Of a stretch of DNA of 64,000 nt, positions 1-9,574 are shown one piece after another. Made by a program: the position numbers and the translations under genes. Origin of the DNA: DASWJZ01 sp964440525 (GTDB lineage Bacteria > Pseudomonadota > Alphaproteobacteria > Rhizobiales > Afifellaceae); NCBI GenBank assembly GCA_964440525.1, contig CAYTTC010000002.1, forward strand, positions 62,001 to 126,000, read 5' to 3'. The stretch's first letter is position 1, and every line of letters starts with the position of its first letter. Below the pieces are notes generated by a model that did no database searches, was not told the DNA's origin, and saw nothing but the letters and a program-made list of their open reading frames with translations.

Positions 1-2
1 GG

Positions 3-497
3 GAGCTTGCGCCGCTTCTGACCGCCATCATGGTCGCCGGCCGCTCGGGGAGCGCGATCACGGCGGAGCTAGGCTCGATGCAGATGCGCGAGGAGATCGA
101 CGCACTTCGCGTGATGGGGCTCGATCCGGTCAACGTGCTTGTGCTACCGCGGGTGCTGGCGCTCGTCATCTCCGTGCCACTGTTGAGCTTCCTTGCCATC
201 CTCGCCACTCTTTCTGGCGCCATGCTGACGCTGTGGGTTTATGTCGACATCCCGCCGGTTTCTTTTCTGCAACGGCTCCGCGACGCCATCGACTTCTCCT
301 CGTTCTGGAGCGGGCTCATCAAGGCGCCGTTCATGGCGCTCATCATCGGCCTCATCGCCTGCACGGAAGGCATGGCTGTGCGCGGCAGCGCTGAATCGCT
401 CGGGACCCACACCACCGCTTCTGTGGTGAAATCGATCTTCATGGTGATCGTGGTCGACGGCATTTTCGCCGTCTTCTATGGGGCCATCGACTTCTGA
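3..497 (+). CDS. mlaE: MlaE-type ABC transporter permease (5' partial)
   Basis: Inner-membrane permease of an MCE/Mla-type ABC transporter that moves phospholipids or other lipids between the membranes. The reading frame is open from base 3 and the start lies left of the window, so only about the C-terminal 164 residues are visible. They begin with the conserved MlaE segment (AGRSGSAITAELG, then EEIDALRVMGLDP) and continue with hydrophobic helices ending GAIDF. The stop overlaps the start of the ATPase gene (TGATG), showing tight translational coupling. Family assignment is firm; the transported lipid cannot be read from sequence. Confidence 0.93.
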   Translation, partial: ELAPLLTAIMVAGRSGSAITAELGSMQMREEIDALRVMGLDPVNVLVLPRVLALVISVPLLSFLAILATLSGAMLTLWVYVDIPPVSFLQRLRDAIDFSSFWSGLIKAPFMALIIGLIACTEGMAVRGSAESLGTHTTASVVKSIFMVIVVDGIFAVFYGAIDF

Positions 498-1261
498 TGG
501 CGAAGGACGGCACCGACCCGGTCATTCGCGTTAGCGGGCTGACCGTCGGATTTGGTGGCCCGACCGTCCTGGAAAACCTCGACGTCGACGTGCGGGCGGG
601 AGAAATTCTCGCCATCGTCGGCGGCTCCGGGACTGGAAAGTCGGTGCTGCTCCGCGCCATCCTCGGTCTCGTGCAGCCGCAGGCCGGTCGGATCGAGGCT
701 TTCGGCGAGGTCATCGGCCCGCACGGGCCGACGGTAGAAATCGAGAAGCGCTGGGGCGTGCTCTTTCAGTTCGGCGCCTTGTTCTCGTCGCTGACCGTCG
801 GCCAGAATGTCGAGATTCCGATGCGCGAATTCCTCGACCTGCCGGGCCGGCTCGTGCGCTCGCTCTCGCGTGTGAAGGTCGAGCTGGTCGGCCTCAAGGA
901 GGAGGATGGCGCCAAATACCCGGCCGAGCTCTCAGGCGGCATGATCAAGCGTGCCGCGCTCGCCCGCGCTCTGGCGCTCGACCCGGACATCCTCTTCCTC
1001 GACGAGCCGACCGCCGGGCTCGATCCGATCGCCGCTTCCGAGTTCGATGCCCTGATCGCCGATCTCAGAAACACTTTGGGCCTCACCGTGGTCATGGTAA
1101 CCCACGATCTCGACACCCTGCATGCGATCGTCGATCGTATCGCGGTGATCGGCGAGAAGCGCGTCCTCGTCGAGGGCGATTTGAATGAAATGCGGCGATT
1201 CGACCATCCGTGGGTGAAGAGCTATTTCGGCGGCAGGCGGGCGCGGGCCGCCTTCAGGTAA
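497..1261 (+). CDS. mlaF: MlaF-type ABC transporter ATP-binding protein
   Basis: Cytoplasmic ATPase (254 aa) that powers the MlaE-type permease. It has Walker A (GGSGTGKSVLL, near residue 43), the ABC signature (LSGGMIKRAALARAL), Walker B with the D-loop (ILFLDEPTAGLDP) and a switch histidine (VMVTHDLDTL). The length is normal for the family. The ATG overlaps the permease stop by one base, and the MCE gene follows 4 bases after the stop, so the genes form one operon. Confidence 0.95.
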   Translation: MAKDGTDPVIRVSGLTVGFGGPTVLENLDVDVRAGEILAIVGGSGTGKSVLLRAILGLVQPQAGRIEAFGEVIGPHGPTVEIEKRWGVLFQFGALFSSLTVGQNVEIPMREFLDLPGRLVRSLSRVKVELVGLKEEDGAKYPAELSGGMIKRAALARALALDPDILFLDEPTAGLDPIAASEFDALIADLRNTLGLTVVMVTHDLDTLHAIVDRIAVIGEKRVLVEGDLNEMRRFDHPWVKSYFGGRRARAAFR

Positions 1262-1265
1262 GACT

Positions 1266-2576
1266 ATGGAAACCAAGGCCAACACAGCTCTGATCGGCGC
1301 CTTCACGCTCGTCGTCCTGGCGTTCGGCTTCGTCTTCGTCTACTGGCTCGCCCGCGGCGCCGGCGAGAGCGCCGACGCGCATCTGACCGTGATCTTCGAG
1401 GATCCGGTGACCGGCCTCAGCGTCGGCAGCCAGGTCGTCTTCAACGGCATCAAGATCGGCGACGTGAAGACGCTCGATCTCGACCCGCAGAATCCGCGGG
1501 TCGTCATCGCCGGCCTGAACGTTACGCCGCAGCCCTCCGTAAAGGCGGACACGCAGGTGACGCTCGGCTTCCAGGGCCTGACAGGGGTCGGCTATGTGGA
1601 GATGGCCGGCGGCTCGCCGGCCCTGCCGCCGATCTGGGAGGCGCAGCCGAACCCCACCATCATCGCCACGCGCTCCAGCATGCAGGATCTGCTGGCCGGC
1701 GCCCGCACCATCCTCGCCCGCGCCGACGAGACGCTGCAGACGCTGGAAAAGACCGTCTCCGACAATTCCGACGACATCGCGCTGGCGGTCCTCGATCTTC
1801 GCAAGTTCACCAGCGCTTTGGCGGCGAATTCTGACGGTATCGGCCAGCTCGTCAGCAACGTCTCCACGGCGGCGACGAACATCGCCGACGCCACCACGCG
1901 GCTCGAAGGCATCGTCAACAAGAGCGAGGCCCTGATCGCGGCGGTGGACGCCGAGGAGGTGCGGCAGACGATTGCGAATATCCGCACCACCTCCGACAGC
2001 ATCGCCGCGCAGGCCGGAAAATTCGGCGCGATCATGGACCGTGCCGATGCAGTCGCGGCAGATGCGCAGGCCTTTTCCGCGCACCTTCCGGCGCTCGGCG
2101 ACAAGGCGGAAGCGCTGGTCGCCGCGGTCGATCCGGAGCAGGTGAACCGTGCCCTCGGCAATCTCGACCGCTTCGCCACCGCGCTCGGCGAGAATAGCGA
2201 CGACATCGACCAGATCATCGCCGATGCCCGCGGCGTCTCGGCGCGTTTCCAGTCGCTCGGCGAGCGCGCCGATTCGCTGCTGACCAAGCTCGACAACATG
2301 GCGGGTGAGGGTCCCGGCGGGATCATCGGAGACGCCACCGAGACGCTTGCCGCCATCCGCGCGGCCGCCAACAATTTCAACGCGCAGGTCTCGATCCTCG
2401 GCGGCGGTCTCGGCGATTTCAACGACCGGGGTTTGCGCGACTTCCAGAACCTGGTGACCCAGGGACAAAGGACGATCGGCCGCCTCGATCATGTCATCTC
2501 CAATCTGGAGCGCAATCCGACCGGGTTTCTGCTGGGCGGAGAGAACGTGCCGGAATATGGCGGGCGGCGTCGGTAA
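1266..2576 (+). CDS. mlaD: MCE-domain protein (MlaD-like)
   Basis: Periplasmic substrate-binding subunit (436 aa) of the lipid transporter. An uncleaved N-terminal membrane anchor (about residues 8-30) is followed by an MCE domain (about 38-115, with the typical DPVTGLSVGSQVVFNGIKIG stretch). A long helical region of about 300 residues follows, made of repeated 'SLxERADSLL/ALGENSDDID'-like segments. This is longer than E. coli MlaD (about 180 aa) and matches the long alphaproteobacterial or PqiB/Mce type, whose helical tail can form a tube across the periplasm. It is third in the operon. Confidence 0.93.
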   Translation: METKANTALIGAFTLVVLAFGFVFVYWLARGAGESADAHLTVIFEDPVTGLSVGSQVVFNGIKIGDVKTLDLDPQNPRVVIAGLNVTPQPSVKADTQVTLGFQGLTGVGYVEMAGGSPALPPIWEAQPNPTIIATRSSMQDLLAGARTILARADETLQTLEKTVSDNSDDIALAVLDLRKFTSALAANSDGIGQLVSNVSTAATNIADATTRLEGIVNKSEALIAAVDAEEVRQTIANIRTTSDSIAAQAGKFGAIMDRADAVAADAQAFSAHLPALGDKAEALVAAVDPEQVNRALGNLDRFATALGENSDDIDQIIADARGVSARFQSLGERADSLLTKLDNMAGEGPGGIIGDATETLAAIRAAANNFNAQVSILGGGLGDFNDRGLRDFQNLVTQGQRTIGRLDHVISNLERNPTGFLLGGENVPEYGGRRR

Positions 2577-2597
2577 GAATTGGGTAGGGGTGGGGGC

Positions 2598-3206
2598 GTG
2601 AAGTTCGCAAATATTTCACCGGCTCGGAGGCCACTGCCGCGCGCCGTCGGTTTTGTCGCACTGCTTCTGGCGGCGGCGCTCACCGGCTGCGCCAGCCTGC
2701 TGGCGGGCACGCCGAGCGCCATCTTCGATCTGAGCGCTCCCGGCGAGGCCGCAACGGCGCAAGGCAACGCACAGGTCCTTGTCCCGGAGCCGACGACCGT
2801 GCGCGCGCTCGACACGGAACGGATCGCCGCGCGCCCATCCGCCTCTGAATATGCCTATCTGCCGGGCGCCGTTTGGAGCGATCGGCTGCCCAAGCTCTTA
2901 CAGACGCGGCTGGTGCAGACACTGCAGAATAGCGGCCGAGCGCGTGCGGTCGCGATGCCGGGTCAGGGACTCCTGATCGACTACCAGATCGTCCTCGACG
3001 TGCGTGCTTTCGAGCTGACGTCCGAAGGCGCGGTCGCCGACTTCGTCGTGAGGGTCATGGACGATCGCAACGGCCGCGTCGTCCGCTCGCGCGCTTTCAG
3101 GTACGTCGTTCCCGTCGCCGCGCGGGGAAATGCGGGAATCGTGCAGGCGCTCGATCAGGCCATGGACGCGGCCTTCGTCGAAATCGCCAACTGGGCGTTC
3201 GGATAG
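2598..3206 (+). CDS. ABC-type transport auxiliary lipoprotein (PqiC-like)
   Basis: Predicted lipoprotein of 202 aa from a GTG start at 2598. I preferred it to the TTG at 2580 because a purine-rich site (GGGTAGGGGTGGGGG) lies directly before it. A hydrophobic signal peptide ends in the lipobox LTGC (Cys31). The body fits the ABC transport auxiliary / PqiC family, outer-membrane lipoproteins paired with MCE systems; conserved-looking stretches are around SEYAYLPGAVWSDRLPKLLQ and LLIDYQIVLDVRAFE. It is last in the transporter operon and probably couples the MCE tube to the outer membrane. Confidence 0.82.
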   Translation: MKFANISPARRPLPRAVGFVALLLAAALTGCASLLAGTPSAIFDLSAPGEAATAQGNAQVLVPEPTTVRALDTERIAARPSASEYAYLPGAVWSDRLPKLLQTRLVQTLQNSGRARAVAMPGQGLLIDYQIVLDVRAFELTSEGAVADFVVRVMDDRNGRVVRSRAFRYVVPVAARGNAGIVQALDQAMDAAFVEIANWAFG

Positions 3207-3224
3207 GCGACCTCCACCTTTCCG

Positions 3225-3411
3225 TTTGTCATCCCGGAAGGCGAGCCCGCGAGCCTGTCCGGGACCTATGAACTCTGGGTGGACGCGATTGACCGCAACA
3301 CTGTCGCGCGCTTTTCTCCACGCTTCGGTGTTCATGGGTCCCGGTCTTGGCCGGAGCCTGTCCTTGGGCTGGCCGAAGGCCAGACCCGAGGGGCCAAACC
3401 GAGATGACAAA
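3225..3411. repeat. Palindromic repeat with 9-bp terminal inverted repeats
   Basis: The gap between two convergent genes starts with TTTGTCATC (3225-3233) and ends with its exact reverse complement GATGACAAA (3403-3411). Inside are further inverted segments: CCGGGACC near 3260 against GGTCCCGG near 3337, and CTGGCC-GAA-GGCCAG near 3370-3384. The 'TCATCCCGG...GAGATGACAA' layout is like the repetitive intergenic elements scattered in alphaproteobacterial genomes. No coding capacity is seen. It may also act as a transcription stop for both neighbours. Confidence 0.6.
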
Positions 3412-3436
3412 ACTTAGAAGCGAAGCTACCCCGCCA

Positions 3437-6400
3437 CTACTCCAGCCTTCCCGCCGCATGCGCGAGCATGGTGTAGACCTTGCCGGTGTCGGAGGTCAGA
3501 TACATGCGTGACACCGTCGGATCGGAATCATCCTTCGACACCTGCGAGAGCAGCCGCTCGAAGTCGCCGATATAGTTGTCGACCGCTTTGCGAAAATCTC
3601 CGTCGCGCTCGTATTTGCGGCGCAGCTCGTCGAAGGTCTTCTGCCCCTGCAGCGTATAAAGGCGCTTGGTGAAGACGTTTCGCTCGCCCCGCTTGTAGCG
3701 GTCCCACAGCTCGACCGAGGCTTCGTGGTCGATCGCCCGGGCGATGTCGATGGACAGCGAATTCAGCGACTCCACCACCTGGGCCGGCGAGCGCTTGCCG
3801 GTGGCGCCGGCCTCGCCCGTTTCGGGGCGTGCCGCCCCCTCCGCATCGCTGGAGGACGCGCGCCGCAAGAGATCGGCAACCCAGCCACGCGCCTCACCGT
3901 TCTTGCCGCGCGGTTTTGCCACTGCCGGCGCGGAGGCAAGGGCGGGCGGTGCCTTCGCCTCCGTTTCAGCCTCGACGGCCACCGCGCCGGCCGGTCGACC
4001 GAAAGGCTCCGGCGAGACGTTCGCGGCTGCCGGCGGCTTCGCCGGCGGTTCCTGCCGCGGGGCCGGCTGCAGGGCTTGCGGCACAGCCGGGCCGGCCGCC
4101 GGCGGCATCACCGGCGCGCGCGACGGAACAGTCTCCCCCGTGCTCCGCGCGACAATCTTCGACAATTCGTTGATCGCGTCGATCTGCTCCGCGATAGCTC
4201 GCCGCATGGCCGTGCTCGCCTCGATCGCCTCGGCCGGCATTTCCAGGACGCCCTTTTGCAACTCGTCGCGTGTCTGCGTGAGCTCGCGCTGCATGTCCTG
4301 CGCCGCCCGCCGCAATTCGTCGGCGGTAGTGGCGAAGCGCCGCGTCGCCTCGGCGACGGCCTGCGTCACGTCGTTGACGAGACTTCCGGCCGCCGCACGC
4401 AGCTCCTCGCTGGAGCCCCGCGCGGCCTCGCGCACCCGCTCTTCGAGCGCGAGACGCGCGGCCTGGACGCCCTCCATCGCGCGCTGGCCCTCGCTGACCG
4501 CGGCAAGCCGCATGGTCTCGAATTGGCCGATCGCATTGCGCGCCGCTTCCTCGGCCTTCTCGCCGAGCGCCTCGTTCAAGGCAGCGACCCGCTTTTCGGC
4601 TCCGCCCAGCGCTTCCGCAAGCATGCTGGAAGAGCCGGTAGCCGCCTCTTCGGTGACGCGGCTCAGCGCCTCGGCGACCTCGGAGATGCGCTGTTCGGCG
4701 ATCCGCAACGTCTCGCCGATGCGGCCGGACGCGCTACGTGTCGATTCCTCGGTCACGCGGCCGAGGCTCTCGCCGAGCCGGAACAGATCGGCGGAGAGGG
4801 TGGCGATCTGCTCTTGCGCGGTGCCGAGCCGCTCAGTCAGCACGTCGCTTGCGCGCTTCGTCGTCTCCTCGGCGCGCTCGCGCACGACGGCAGCGACGCT
4901 GGTGATGCGCGCCTCGGCGGTCCCGAGCGTCTCCGAGAGGAGCGTTGTGAGCCGGTTGAGGCGGCCCTCGACCGCCTCGGTCTGCTGCGCGAGCCCGGCG
5001 GCGATCGCCTCCAGCGCCTCGCGCCGTTCCGCCAGGCCGGCCTGCATGAGCTCGTTCGTCTGCGACAGGCGCGTGTTGACGCCGGACAGCGATTCCGTCT
5101 GCGTGCCGAACTGCGACGCCATCGCCGCGATGTCGCGCAGCACATAGGTCGAGACATCGCGCAGCGTCTTCACCTGATCGGAGAGGAGCGCATGCGACTG
5201 GCCGGTGTCGCGGGCCGCCGCCGAGAGCGCATCGCGCAGCGTACTGACCTGGACCGTGAGCGTCGACTCGATACTGGCGAGCTGACCGGCGGTGTTGCCA
5301 AGAACGGCCTGCAGCTCCTGATTGGCTCCCTCGACGCGCCCGACCATCTGCTCCACTTCGGTGCGGACCCGCTCGTTGGTGCCCTCCATGGCATCCATGA
5401 TGGAGCGGGTCTGAGAGCCGAGGGTCTCCAGCAGCCCGCGAACATTGGCGTCGAGCGCTGTGGCGGATTGCTCGCCCTGCAGGCCGATCGTGTCGACCAC
5501 GTTCTTGCCGTGGCCGACCAGCTCCTCGACCAGCCGCTCGCGCCGCTGGTCGAGATCGTCGAGAAGCGAGCGGGTGTTCGTGGCGAAACTCTCCGACATC
5601 CCTTTCGAGCGCTTGTCGACGCCGTCTAGAAGGGCGCTGCTTCGCGTGTCGAGGGCGTTGAGAAGCGTGCTCGACTGTGTGTCGAGAAGGCTCGCGAGAT
5701 CGGCATGGCGCGCCTGCAACGTCGACTGCAGCATCTCGGTCCGCTCGTTCAGCATCTCGCTCGTCCCGGTGAGCGTCGTCTGCAGGGAATTGGCGCGGTC
5801 GCTGAAATCGCTCTCCAGCGCCAGCAGACGCTCGCCGAAGCCCTGGTTGATATCCATCATGCGGTTGGCGATCGTCTCGGTCAGATCGTGCGTGCGGATC
5901 TGCAGTTGGTCGCTGAGGGTTTGCAGCCGGCTGTCGAGGGCGGCCGACATCTCATTGTGGCCGTCATGGAAGGCGGCGGCCATCTCGCGCGTGCGCGCCA
6001 CGAGGGTTTCGCTGATCTGGCGGGCGCGGGTGTCGAGCGTCGAGTTTATGCGCTCCAGACGGTCGTCGAGCGTGTTGGCGAAGCCATCAGCGCGCTGCGC
6101 GAAGTTGTGCGTCACCTCGCCGATACGGGCCGTCACACGGTTCTCGAACCCGGAGAGACGCCCTTCCACAGCGATCTCGATGGTGCTGGCGGAGGAGGCG
6201 AGCCGGATGGCGGCGGCCTCGGCGCTCTCGGAAAGGCGGCTCTCGAAGCCGGTCAACCGTGAATCGAGCGTCTCGCCGATCTGTGCGACGCGCGTGTCGA
6301 TCAGCGATCCCAGCGCCGCGCTCCGCTCGCCGAGCGTGGCGGCAAGCGCCCCGCCGCGGTTGTCGAGCACTTCGGAAATGCGCTCGATATTCGACTCGAT

Positions 6401-9400
6401 CTGCCGGCGCAGCTCCGCGCCGCGCGACGAAAGCTCCGATGCCGCACCGTCGCCGGTCGTGGCGATGACGTCTTTCAGCGCGCCCATCTCGTCGCGGATG
6501 CGCGACGCCGTCTCGCGCCCCGAGGTCTCGAACCGGCCCTGCGCGTCCTTCAGCGTCGACTCCACGACGCTCATCTGCTCGCCGATGTGTGTTGCGACCT
6601 CGCGGCCGGACGTGCTCAGGCGCTCGTCGGCGAGCGCCAGCGCGGCCTCGATCGAGCCAAGCTGCTGGACCACATTCCCGGCGATCCGGTCGCCGGAATT
6701 GTTGAGCCGGTCATTGGCGCGTCCCAGCCGGCCTTCGACGCTCTCCACCTTGTCGTCGATGTTGGCGGTGATGCGGTCGCCGGTCGAGGAGAAGCGGTCG
6801 TTGGCGGCCGCGAGCGCCGCGTCGATGGAGCCGATCTGGCGGTTGATGTCGCCAACGAGCTTCTCCGCGGAGACGCCTAGCGTCTGGCTCGCGGAGCCCA
6901 TGGCGCCTTCGATGCGCTCGACCTGGATGCCGACGTCGAGCGTCATGTCGACGCCCGCCTTCTGGAAACGCTGATTGGCCGATTCGAGGGCCAAATCGAC
7001 CGTAGAGATCTGACGCTCGATATCGCCCGAAATCTTGGCGCCGCCCTCGTCGAGCCGTTGGCCAGCGGCCGTAATCGAACCTTCGATGCGTCCCACCTCG
7101 TTGCCGAAAGCCTCGATGACAGAAGTGGCGCTCTTGCTCATGCGCTCGTTCGAAGAGGAGAGTGCCGCCTCGACCGCTCCGGCATGGCGGTTGATGTCGC
7201 CGATGATGCGTCCACCGGCGGAAGCGAGCGCCGTATCGACGGCGCCGATCTGGTTGTTGATCTCCACGACGAGCTTCTCGCCGGTGGTGTCGAGGCCTTG
7301 CTTGGCCATCTCGACGGAGGTGTCGATGAGCGCGATCTGGGCGGCCACCGCGGCGCCCACTTCCGCGCCGGTCTGCCGGAACCGCTGGTCGGCCGATAGG
7401 AGCGAGCCGTCGACCGCCGAAAGCTGGCTGTTGAGGTCGGTGACGAGCCGGTCTCCGGCGGCGGCGAACCGCTGGCTTCCGGCTTCGACCGAGGCGTCCA
7501 TCCGCTCGATCTGCCTGCCGACATTGCGCTCCGCGTCGATGCCGATATTGCCGAAGCGCTCGCCCGCCGCGGCGAGCTCGCCCTCCACCACCTCGATCTG
7601 GTTGCGGAGCGTGCTCTCGACCGTCCGGCCGGTTTCCACCAGCCGGTCGTTAGCCGAGACCAGGATCGCCTCGGCCTCGTTGATCTGCCGATCGAGGGAT
7701 TCGACGACCGAGCGGCCGGTTCCGTCCAGCCGGTCGCCGGCTGCGACGAGGGCACCCTGCGCCTCCTGCAGCTGCGAGCTCATGGCGCGGGCGACCGTCT
7801 GCCCGGTCTGGCCGAGATGCTCGATCACTGCCTTGGAGCGCGCCTCGAGCGCGGTGTTGACGATTTCCGCCGCCCGCTCGATGCGGCCGGTCGTGCTGTC
7901 GGCCTGGTTGGAGACGAGGTCGACGATCTCCTCGGCCCGCTTGCCGAGCCGCTGAACGAGCGCCTCGCCGTCGACCGTCACCGCGTTGTAGATCTTGTCG
8001 CCGGCGGCCTGGAAACGGTCGATCACCGTCCCGGCGCGATCGGTCAAGGTGGTGTCGAGGCGATCCTGCGCCTGGCGGAGGCGAACGTCGATTTCCTTGG
8101 TCTGCGCCGCCATCGCGTCGGCGAAGGAGCTCCCCGCCTCGCGCATCTGCTGCGTGGCTTCATGGCCGCTCGCCGAAACGCTGCGGGAGAGCGCGTCGCC
8201 CGCCTGGTTGATCTCGTCGACGAGGTCGACGCCGCGCTGCGAGAAGGCGTCGAGCGTCCTGCCGCTCGAGGTTTCGAGCCGCGTCAGAAGGTCATCGCCG
8301 CGCGCAAGCAGCGAATCCGTAAAACTCTCGCTGGTCACAGTGATGCGCTCGAGCAGCGTCTCGGCGCGCTCCGAGAAGCTGTCGGAGAGGCTGCCTGTCG
8401 TGCGGCTCAGGCGGTCGACGAGGACGTCGCTGTTCTCCAGAAACGTCTCCGAGACGCTGGCCACGGCGTTGTTCAGCCGCTCCACCAGGAGGTCGCCGCG
8501 ATTGATGATCGTGTCGGAGAGCTTGTCGCCGGCCTCGTTGATGCGGTGGAAGAGATTGTCGCTGCGCGTCGCCAGCAGATTGACCACCTGCTCGCCGGTG
8601 TCGCCGAGGGTCTGGGTGATCGCCTGGCTGCGGCCGGAGAGGAGGTCGGAGATACGCTTGGCGGCGGCGTCTGCCGCGACGGCGATCTGGTCGGTGATGC
8701 CGGCGAGATCGGCGGAGAAGGAATCGTGCGAGCCGCGAATCGCCTGGCGCACGCGCTCGGCGTTCTGCACGATCGCCTCGCGCTCGGTGACGAGCTCGTC
8801 GATCAGCCGCCGCACACGCAGCTCGTTGTCAGTGTAGGAACGCTCGAGCGAGGCGACCTCGTTGTGCACCAGCACTTCGAGCTCGCTGGCTCTGGCGAGC
8901 GCCCGCTCGATGCCGTCGCCCATCGCAGCGACTTCGCGGCGGATCGCCTGGCTGACCGTGACCACTGATTCCTTCGCGATGTTCTCTGGTTCTGCAAGCC
9001 GCAGCGCAACCTCGGTCATGGTGCGCGAGACCATGCGCATCTCCTGGCCGCGCCAGACGAGAACGGCGACCCCCCAGAACAGCAGGATCGGACCGAGAAT
9101 ACCGATCGTCAGGCCGAGCAGATGTGGCGCGGAGCGAACGTCCTCGACGCCGCCGAGGCTGGCGATCTCGTCGCCCCAGACGCTGAGGCCGAAGGAAATG
9201 CCTAGGCCGGCCCAGGCGAGCGTGACGAGGAGGGCGACCCAGAATGGCGTGTAGGAGGGGCGCCGCTGCAGCGCGTAGAGCAGGTTGCCGACCGAACGGA
9301 CGTCGTCATTGGCGGCGCGCCGAGTGCGGGTTCGCTCGTGCCCTTTTCGGTCTGTGGCAGGACGGTTTCGATCCTGGCCCGCCTCGGCGGCATCCTCGGC

Positions 9401-9574
9401 CGCCGCATTGTGCCGCGCCGCGGTCGGCGCACCCGTCCCTGTCGCCATTCTTTTGACCTTCTGTGCAACGCCTGCCATTGACGGCTTCGTGCCGCCTTTG
9501 AAGTCGATTTTCAACGCCTCTTCCACAGCATGGAGGGCGGATTCCGTCGTATCGGAATTTCGGAACTTACTCAT
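3437..9574 (-). CDS. Giant membrane-anchored coiled-coil protein
   Basis: About 2,045 aa from ATG 9574, chosen over an upstream TTG because GAAGGCGAG precedes it at good spacing. A polar N-terminus (about 105 aa) leads to two transmembrane helices (about 110-134 and 151-175). Then come roughly 1,550 residues of predicted helix with a recurring unit of about 33 residues (pattern Q-I-x-x-V-E-x-x-L-x-x-A-x-x-R-x-x-x-x-G), with no enzymatic motif. A Pro/Ala-rich linker (about 1790-1870) precedes a compact C-terminal domain of about 110 residues (LSIDIARAIDHEASVELWDR to HAAGRLE). Similar proteins in Hyphomicrobiales are annotated 'kinesin-like' or apolipoprotein-like only because of composition. 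Function unknown; a structural or scaffolding envelope role is inferred. Confidence 0.85.
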   Translation of the reverse strand: MSKFRNSDTTESALHAVEEALKIDFKGGTKPSMAGVAQKVKRMATGTGAPTAARHNAAAEDAAEAGQDRNRPATDRKGHERTRTRRAANDDVRSVGNLLYALQRRPSYTPFWVALLVTLAWAGLGISFGLSVWGDEIASLGGVEDVRSAPHLLGLTIGILGPILLFWGVAVLVWRGQEMRMVSRTMTEVALRLAEPENIAKESVVTVSQAIRREVAAMGDGIERALARASELEVLVHNEVASLERSYTDNELRVRRLIDELVTEREAIVQNAERVRQAIRGSHDSFSADLAGITDQIAVAADAAAKRISDLLSGRSQAITQTLGDTGEQVVNLLATRSDNLFHRINEAGDKLSDTIINRGDLLVERLNNAVASVSETFLENSDVLVDRLSRTTGSLSDSFSERAETLLERITVTSESFTDSLLARGDDLLTRLETSSGRTLDAFSQRGVDLVDEINQAGDALSRSVSASGHEATQQMREAGSSFADAMAAQTKEIDVRLRQAQDRLDTTLTDRAGTVIDRFQAAGDKIYNAVTVDGEALVQRLGKRAEEIVDLVSNQADSTTGRIERAAEIVNTALEARSKAVIEHLGQTGQTVARAMSSQLQEAQGALVAAGDRLDGTGRSVVESLDRQINEAEAILVSANDRLVETGRTVESTLRNQIEVVEGELAAAGERFGNIGIDAERNVGRQIERMDASVEAGSQRFAAAGDRLVTDLNSQLSAVDGSLLSADQRFRQTGAEVGAAVAAQIALIDTSVEMAKQGLDTTGEKLVVEINNQIGAVDTALASAGGRIIGDINRHAGAVEAALSSSNERMSKSATSVIEAFGNEVGRIEGSITAAGQRLDEGGAKISGDIERQISTVDLALESANQRFQKAGVDMTLDVGIQVERIEGAMGSASQTLGVSAEKLVGDINRQIGSIDAALAAANDRFSSTGDRITANIDDKVESVEGRLGRANDRLNNSGDRIAGNVVQQLGSIEAALALADERLSTSGREVATHIGEQMSVVESTLKDAQGRFETSGRETASRIRDEMGALKDVIATTGDGAASELSSRGAELRRQIESNIERISEVLDNRGGALAATLGERSAALGSLIDTRVAQIGETLDSRLTGFESRLSESAEAAAIRLASSASTIEIAVEGRLSGFENRVTARIGEVTHNFAQRADGFANTLDDRLERINSTLDTRARQISETLVARTREMAAAFHDGHNEMSAALDSRLQTLSDQLQIRTHDLTETIANRMMDINQGFGERLLALESDFSDRANSLQTTLTGTSEMLNERTEMLQSTLQARHADLASLLDTQSSTLLNALDTRSSALLDGVDKRSKGMSESFATNTRSLLDDLDQRRERLVEELVGHGKNVVDTIGLQGEQSATALDANVRGLLETLGSQTRSIMDAMEGTNERVRTEVEQMVGRVEGANQELQAVLGNTAGQLASIESTLTVQVSTLRDALSAAARDTGQSHALLSDQVKTLRDVSTYVLRDIAAMASQFGTQTESLSGVNTRLSQTNELMQAGLAERREALEAIAAGLAQQTEAVEGRLNRLTTLLSETLGTAEARITSVAAVVRERAEETTKRASDVLTERLGTAQEQIATLSADLFRLGESLGRVTEESTRSASGRIGETLRIAEQRISEVAEALSRVTEEAATGSSSMLAEALGGAEKRVAALNEALGEKAEEAARNAIGQFETMRLAAVSEGQRAMEGVQAARLALEERVREAARGSSEELRAAAGSLVNDVTQAVAEATRRFATTADELRRAAQDMQRELTQTRDELQKGVLEMPAEAIEASTAMRRAIAEQIDAINELSKIVARSTGETVPSRAPVMPPAAGPAVPQALQPAPRQEPPAKPPAAANVSPEPFGRPAGAVAVEAETEAKAPPALASAPAVAKPRGKNGEARGWVADLLRRASSSDAEGAARPETGEAGATGKRSPAQVVESLNSLSIDIARAIDHEASVELWDRYKRGERNVFTKRLYTLQGQKTFDELRRKYERDGDFRKAVDNYIGDFERLLSQVSKDDSDPTVSRMYLTSDTGKVYTMLAHAAGRLE

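Noticed and set aside
1254..2492. Long minus-strand frame opposite the MCE gene
   Set aside because: Antisense shadow; the plus-strand MCE protein has clear domains and operon context.
3725..8968. Several long open frames on the plus strand opposite the coiled-coil gene
   Set aside because: Mirror frames of a repetitive GC-rich gene; their translations are Arg-rich low complexity with no independent starts or motifs.
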